This document shows positions 6,320 to 8,199 of a DNA stretch of 8,199 nucleotides, piece after piece. Below the pieces are notes generated by a model that was not told the DNA's origin, made no database searches, and saw only the letters and a list, made by a program, of their open reading frames with translations. Position 1 is the stretch's first letter; each line of letters starts with the position of its first letter. Position numbers and translations under genes: made by a program. The stretch spans positions 1-8,199 of the forward strand of contig SXNB01000032.1 of assembly GCA_005777205.1 (NCBI GenBank), in the 5' to 3' direction. This DNA comes from Burkholderiales bacterium. Its GTDB lineage: Bacteria; Pseudomonadota; Gammaproteobacteria; Burkholderiales; SG8-39.

Positions 6320-6445
6320 ATGGACGAGGTGATCGACTGGATGAGATTCTATAATCACCGGTGGCTGCATTCGAGGCCGGACTACGTCAGTCCGATGCAG
6401 TTCAAGCAGCGTTGGCTCGCCGGTCAGGAAAAGCCAGCTGCATAA
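6320..6445 (+). pseudogene. IS3-family transposase (OrfB), C-terminal fragment
   Basis: MDEVIDWMRFYNHRWLHS followed by PDYVSPMQFKQRWLAGQEK is the characteristic end of IS3-family integrase-type transposases: the helix carrying the final catalytic Glu region, then YN-R-HS and SPMQFE/K. The usual HSTLGYVSPMQFE has become HSRPDYVSPMQFK. The DDE catalytic domain upstream is lost, so the fragment is inactive. The same frame is open further upstream (to 6149), but that part is antisense to the cyclase remnant; FATRR just before 6320 might still belong to the transposase. Confidence 0.85.
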
Positions 6446-6460
6446 CCGACTCGGCTATGG

Positions 6461-6485
6461 AATACGGAAAACAGGGGCATGGTCA
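6461..6485. repeat. IS3-type right terminal inverted repeat
   Basis: The segment ending ACAGGGGCATGGTCA at 6485 reads TGACCATGCCCCTGT... from the outside, a typical IS3-family terminal repeat beginning with TGA and containing a CCCC core. It lies 16 bases past the transposase stop codon. Confidence 0.6.
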
Positions 6486-6486
6486 G

Positions 6487-7419
6487 TCAAGTGCCGAGGA
6501 TCTGCCCGGGCTTGATGGCGCCGGAGGCCAGCAGATCGGCGGCGGCGAGCTTCTTGCCGTCGCCCAGCTTGGCCCTGAGGACCTCTATGCGGCCGCCCTG
6601 GGCCGTGACCTTGAAGCGGGTCGCGGTGCATTCCACGACCTCGCCGATCTTGCCCTTGACCGTGCCAAAGGTGCGCACCGGGAACTTTTTGCAGTCGAAA
6701 ACCTGCAATTTGGCCCCATCCAGGGTGGTCCAGGCGCCCGGGGCCGGGTTGCAGCCCCGGATCAGGTTGTGGACCACGTCGACGTGGTTGGCCCAGTTGA
6801 TGCGAGCCTCGCCGTCTCTGAACCAGCCCTCGTAGGTGGCCTGGGACTCGTCTTGGAGCAGTTCCCGGTGCTTTCCGGCAACCACCAGGTCGGCCGCTTC
6901 CAGCATTGCCTGCACGCCCATCGGGAACAGGCGGTCGAAGTACACCGTGCCCAAGGTGTCATCGGGGCTGATGGCGGTTTCCTTCTGCAGGATGACGGGC
7001 CCCTCGTCCAGGCCATCGGTCGGACGGAATATCGTGAGGCCGGTCTTGACCTCGCCACGCGAGATCGGCCAGTTGATGGAGCTCGGCCCGCGGTACTTGG
7101 GCAGCAGCGAGGGGTGGTACTGGATGGTGCCGTGCTTCGGAATGCTCACGAAATCCTGCGGCGCGAATTGCAGCACGAAAGCCATGATCCCAATCTCGAC
7201 GTCGAGCTTGCGCAGCGCGTCCTTCGCCTCCGGGCCCTTGAGCCCCGGAAACTGGAAAACCGGGACGCCCTTCTCCTGAGCCGCGACCTTGAGCACGTCG
7301 GGTCTGGCGCCGGTCTTCTCCGGGGCGCAGAACACACCGGCGACGGTGTCGCCGCGGGCGAGGAACGCCTCGAGCACCGCCTTGCCGAAATCCTGCTGTC
7401 CGACGATCGCGATTTTCAT
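6487..7419 (-). CDS. Formyltransferase/10-formyl-THF hydrolase-like protein (Fmt/FDH N-terminal family)
   Basis: The 310-residue cytoplasmic protein has two domains. The formyltransferase fold (about 1-185) carries MKIAIVGQQDFGKAVLEAF, GTIQYHPSLLPKYRGPSSIN (98-116) and TIFRPTDGLDEGPVILQKE (129-147). His102 and Asp138 match the conserved catalytic pair. An OB-like C-terminal domain (about 205-308) contains RINWANHVDVVHNLIRGCNP. QYH replaces the N-x-H of methionyl-tRNA formyltransferase, and INW plus NLIRGCNPAPGAW resemble the N-terminal hydrolase domain of 10-formyltetrahydrofolate dehydrogenase, so I prefer that subgroup to housekeeping Fmt. The ATG overlaps the frc-like stop by one base (TGATG), implying coupled translation. 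An inferred role is moving or releasing the formyl group of formyl-CoA via folate. The IS3 remnant ends one base beyond its stop codon, leaving the gene intact. Confidence 0.88.
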   Translation of the reverse strand: MKIAIVGQQDFGKAVLEAFLARGDTVAGVFCAPEKTGARPDVLKVAAQEKGVPVFQFPGLKGPEAKDALRKLDVEIGIMAFVLQFAPQDFVSIPKHGTIQYHPSLLPKYRGPSSINWPISRGEVKTGLTIFRPTDGLDEGPVILQKETAISPDDTLGTVYFDRLFPMGVQAMLEAADLVVAGKHRELLQDESQATYEGWFRDGEARINWANHVDVVHNLIRGCNPAPGAWTTLDGAKLQVFDCKKFPVRTFGTVKGKIGEVVECTATRFKVTAQGGRIEVLRAKLGDGKKLAAADLLASGAIKPGQILGT

Positions 7420-8199
7420 CAGGCAGCTTTCTTCGGTGGCAGGGAAAACGCGCCTGCGCTCCTAAGCGAGCCGATTTTCGACTCGTCGTAGGCGAGCACT
7501 TCCTTAAGGACTTCGTCGGTGTGCTCGCCCAGCGTCGGCGAGCGCTTGATCACCACTGGCGAACCCGAGAGCTTGATCGGCATGCCTACGTTCCACCACT
7601 TGCCGCGCTGCGGATGGTCGAGTTCGACCCACATGTCGCGGCCGCGCACATGCTCGTCGGTGGCGAGATCGGTCGTGCTCATGATCGGCCCGCAGGGCAC
7701 GTCCAGCGGATTCAGGATCGCCATCAGCTCGCGCTTAGTGTACTTCTCGGCGAACTTGTTGATCAGCGTCCACATCAGGCCCTGATTCTTGCGCCGCTCG
7801 CCGATCGTGGCGAGCTGGGGGTTGGTCGCCATCTCGGGCATGCCGACGTCGGGGCCGATGCGCTTGGCCAGGCCCTCCCATACCGCCTCCTGCACCACGA
7901 CGTAGAGCCAGTCGTTCGGCCCGTGCGGCTTGCAGTGGATGGCATTGCCAAGCTGGCCGCCACCGGAATCGTTGCCCGCACGCGGCACGTCGCCCATGTT
8001 CTGATAGGTCGGCACCGAATACTCGGGTAGTCCGCCGTGCTGCAGGCGCTGGTGGTCGCGGAACTTGACCCGGCACAGGTTCATGACGCCGTCCATCATC
8101 GCCACCTCGACGTACTGCCCCTTGCCGGTCCTCTCCGCCTGGCGCAGCGCAGCGAGCAGGCCTATCGCCAGGTGCAGGCCGGTGCCCGAGTCGCCGATC
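7419..8199 (-). CDS. frc: Family III CoA-transferase, formyl-CoA:oxalate CoA-transferase-like (5' end outside window)
   Basis: The 259 residues present are the C-terminal ~60% of a CaiB/BaiF family III CoA-transferase (usually ~420-430 residues). The frame is open to the window edge, so the GTG at 8105 is internal, not the start. Similarity to Oxalobacter Frc is high throughout, from memory: GDSGTGLHLAIGLLAAL near the edge, with the Asp at 8192-8190 the likely counterpart of the catalytic Asp; MMDGVMNLCRVKFRDHQRL; the glycine loop GNDSGGGQLGN (SGGGQ at 7967-7953; Frc has GGGGQ); PLDVPCGPIMS; and LGEHTDEVL. Frc moves CoA from formyl-CoA to oxalate, feeding oxalyl-CoA decarboxylase, which regenerates formyl-CoA. 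A related carboxylic acid could be the acceptor. The stop overlaps the formyltransferase ATG. Confidence 0.85.
   Translation of the reverse strand, partial: IGDSGTGLHLAIGLLAALRQAERTGKGQYVEVAMMDGVMNLCRVKFRDHQRLQHGGLPEYSVPTYQNMGDVPRAGNDSGGGQLGNAIHCKPHGPNDWLYVVVQEAVWEGLAKRIGPDVGMPEMATNPQLATIGERRKNQGLMWTLINKFAEKYTKRELMAILNPLDVPCGPIMSTTDLATDEHVRGRDMWVELDHPQRGKWWNVGMPIKLSGSPVVIKRSPTLGEHTDEVLKEVLAYDESKIGSLRSAGAFSLPPKKAA

Larger units (their letters stand above)
6311..6485 (+). mobile_element. IS3-family insertion sequence, right-end remnant
   Basis: About 175 bp of an IS remain: the last ~42 codons of the transposase, a short non-coding tail, and a terminal inverted repeat ending in TCA at 6485, as is usual for IS3-family ends. 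The left end, orfA and most of orfB are missing, so it cannot move by itself. The left border is uncertain within about 6290-6320, where cyclase-like minus-strand sequence begins. The right border abuts the formyltransferase gene. No intact target duplication can be tested because one end is lost. Confidence 0.75.

Noticed and set aside
6361..7491. 376-codon plus-strand reading frame opposite the formyltransferase
   Set aside because: Antisense shadow caused by GC-rich codons; the minus-strand frame carries all conserved formyltransferase motifs.

Overview
The window is GC-rich DNA whose best family matches (RecJ, an HD-GYP protein with a GAF domain, a formyl-CoA transferase-like enzyme) point to a betaproteobacterium, probably environmental. 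This assignment is inferred from protein style and has not been tested by a search. No rRNA, tRNA or CRISPR array was seen.

Left arm (1-2993, + strand). The 3' part of recJ is followed by three genes that overlap by 1-4 bases: an exported FAM173-like SAM methyltransferase with a C-terminal beta-rich domain, a TM1367-type cyclophilin-like protein, and a small KTSC/TPR protein whose 3' third looks degraded or frameshifted. The start-stop overlaps indicate one translationally coupled operon. The last reading frame runs about 100 bp into the convergent HD-GYP gene.

Middle (2893-6316, - strand), read in the direction of transcription. The order is: the C-terminal remnant of a class III adenylate cyclase (5' end lost next to an IS3-family remnant, plus a 1-nt frameshift); a metallo-beta-lactamase-fold protein resembling class II cyclic-nucleotide phosphodiesterases; a 335-bp intergenic stretch with a possible promoter, a hairpin and a 12-bp triplicate; a 110-aa gene that appears to join the first ~30 residues of a GAF/GspE-type ATPase directly to its last ~75; and a complete GAF-HD-GYP protein, the expected c-di-GMP phosphodiesterase type. 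I read this as a second-messenger cluster (cAMP synthesis and breakdown, c-di-GMP breakdown, and a secretion/pilus-type ATPase) in which two of the four genes have been damaged.

Right arm (6311-8199). The right end of an IS3-family element (transposase C-terminus plus a terminal inverted repeat ending in TCA) lies one base from the stop codon of a minus-strand formyltransferase. That gene is close to the folate-dependent hydrolase domain of 10-formyltetrahydrofolate dehydrogenase. It overlaps by one base the end of an upstream formyl-CoA:oxalate CoA-transferase-like gene that runs off the window. The pair suggests formyl-CoA/one-carbon metabolism, possibly linked to oxalate or 2-hydroxyacyl-CoA degradation.

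The most interesting points are the internally collapsed GspE-like gene inside a cyclic-nucleotide cluster, the IS-associated decay of its cyclase partner, and the translationally coupled Frc-like/formyltransferase pair.
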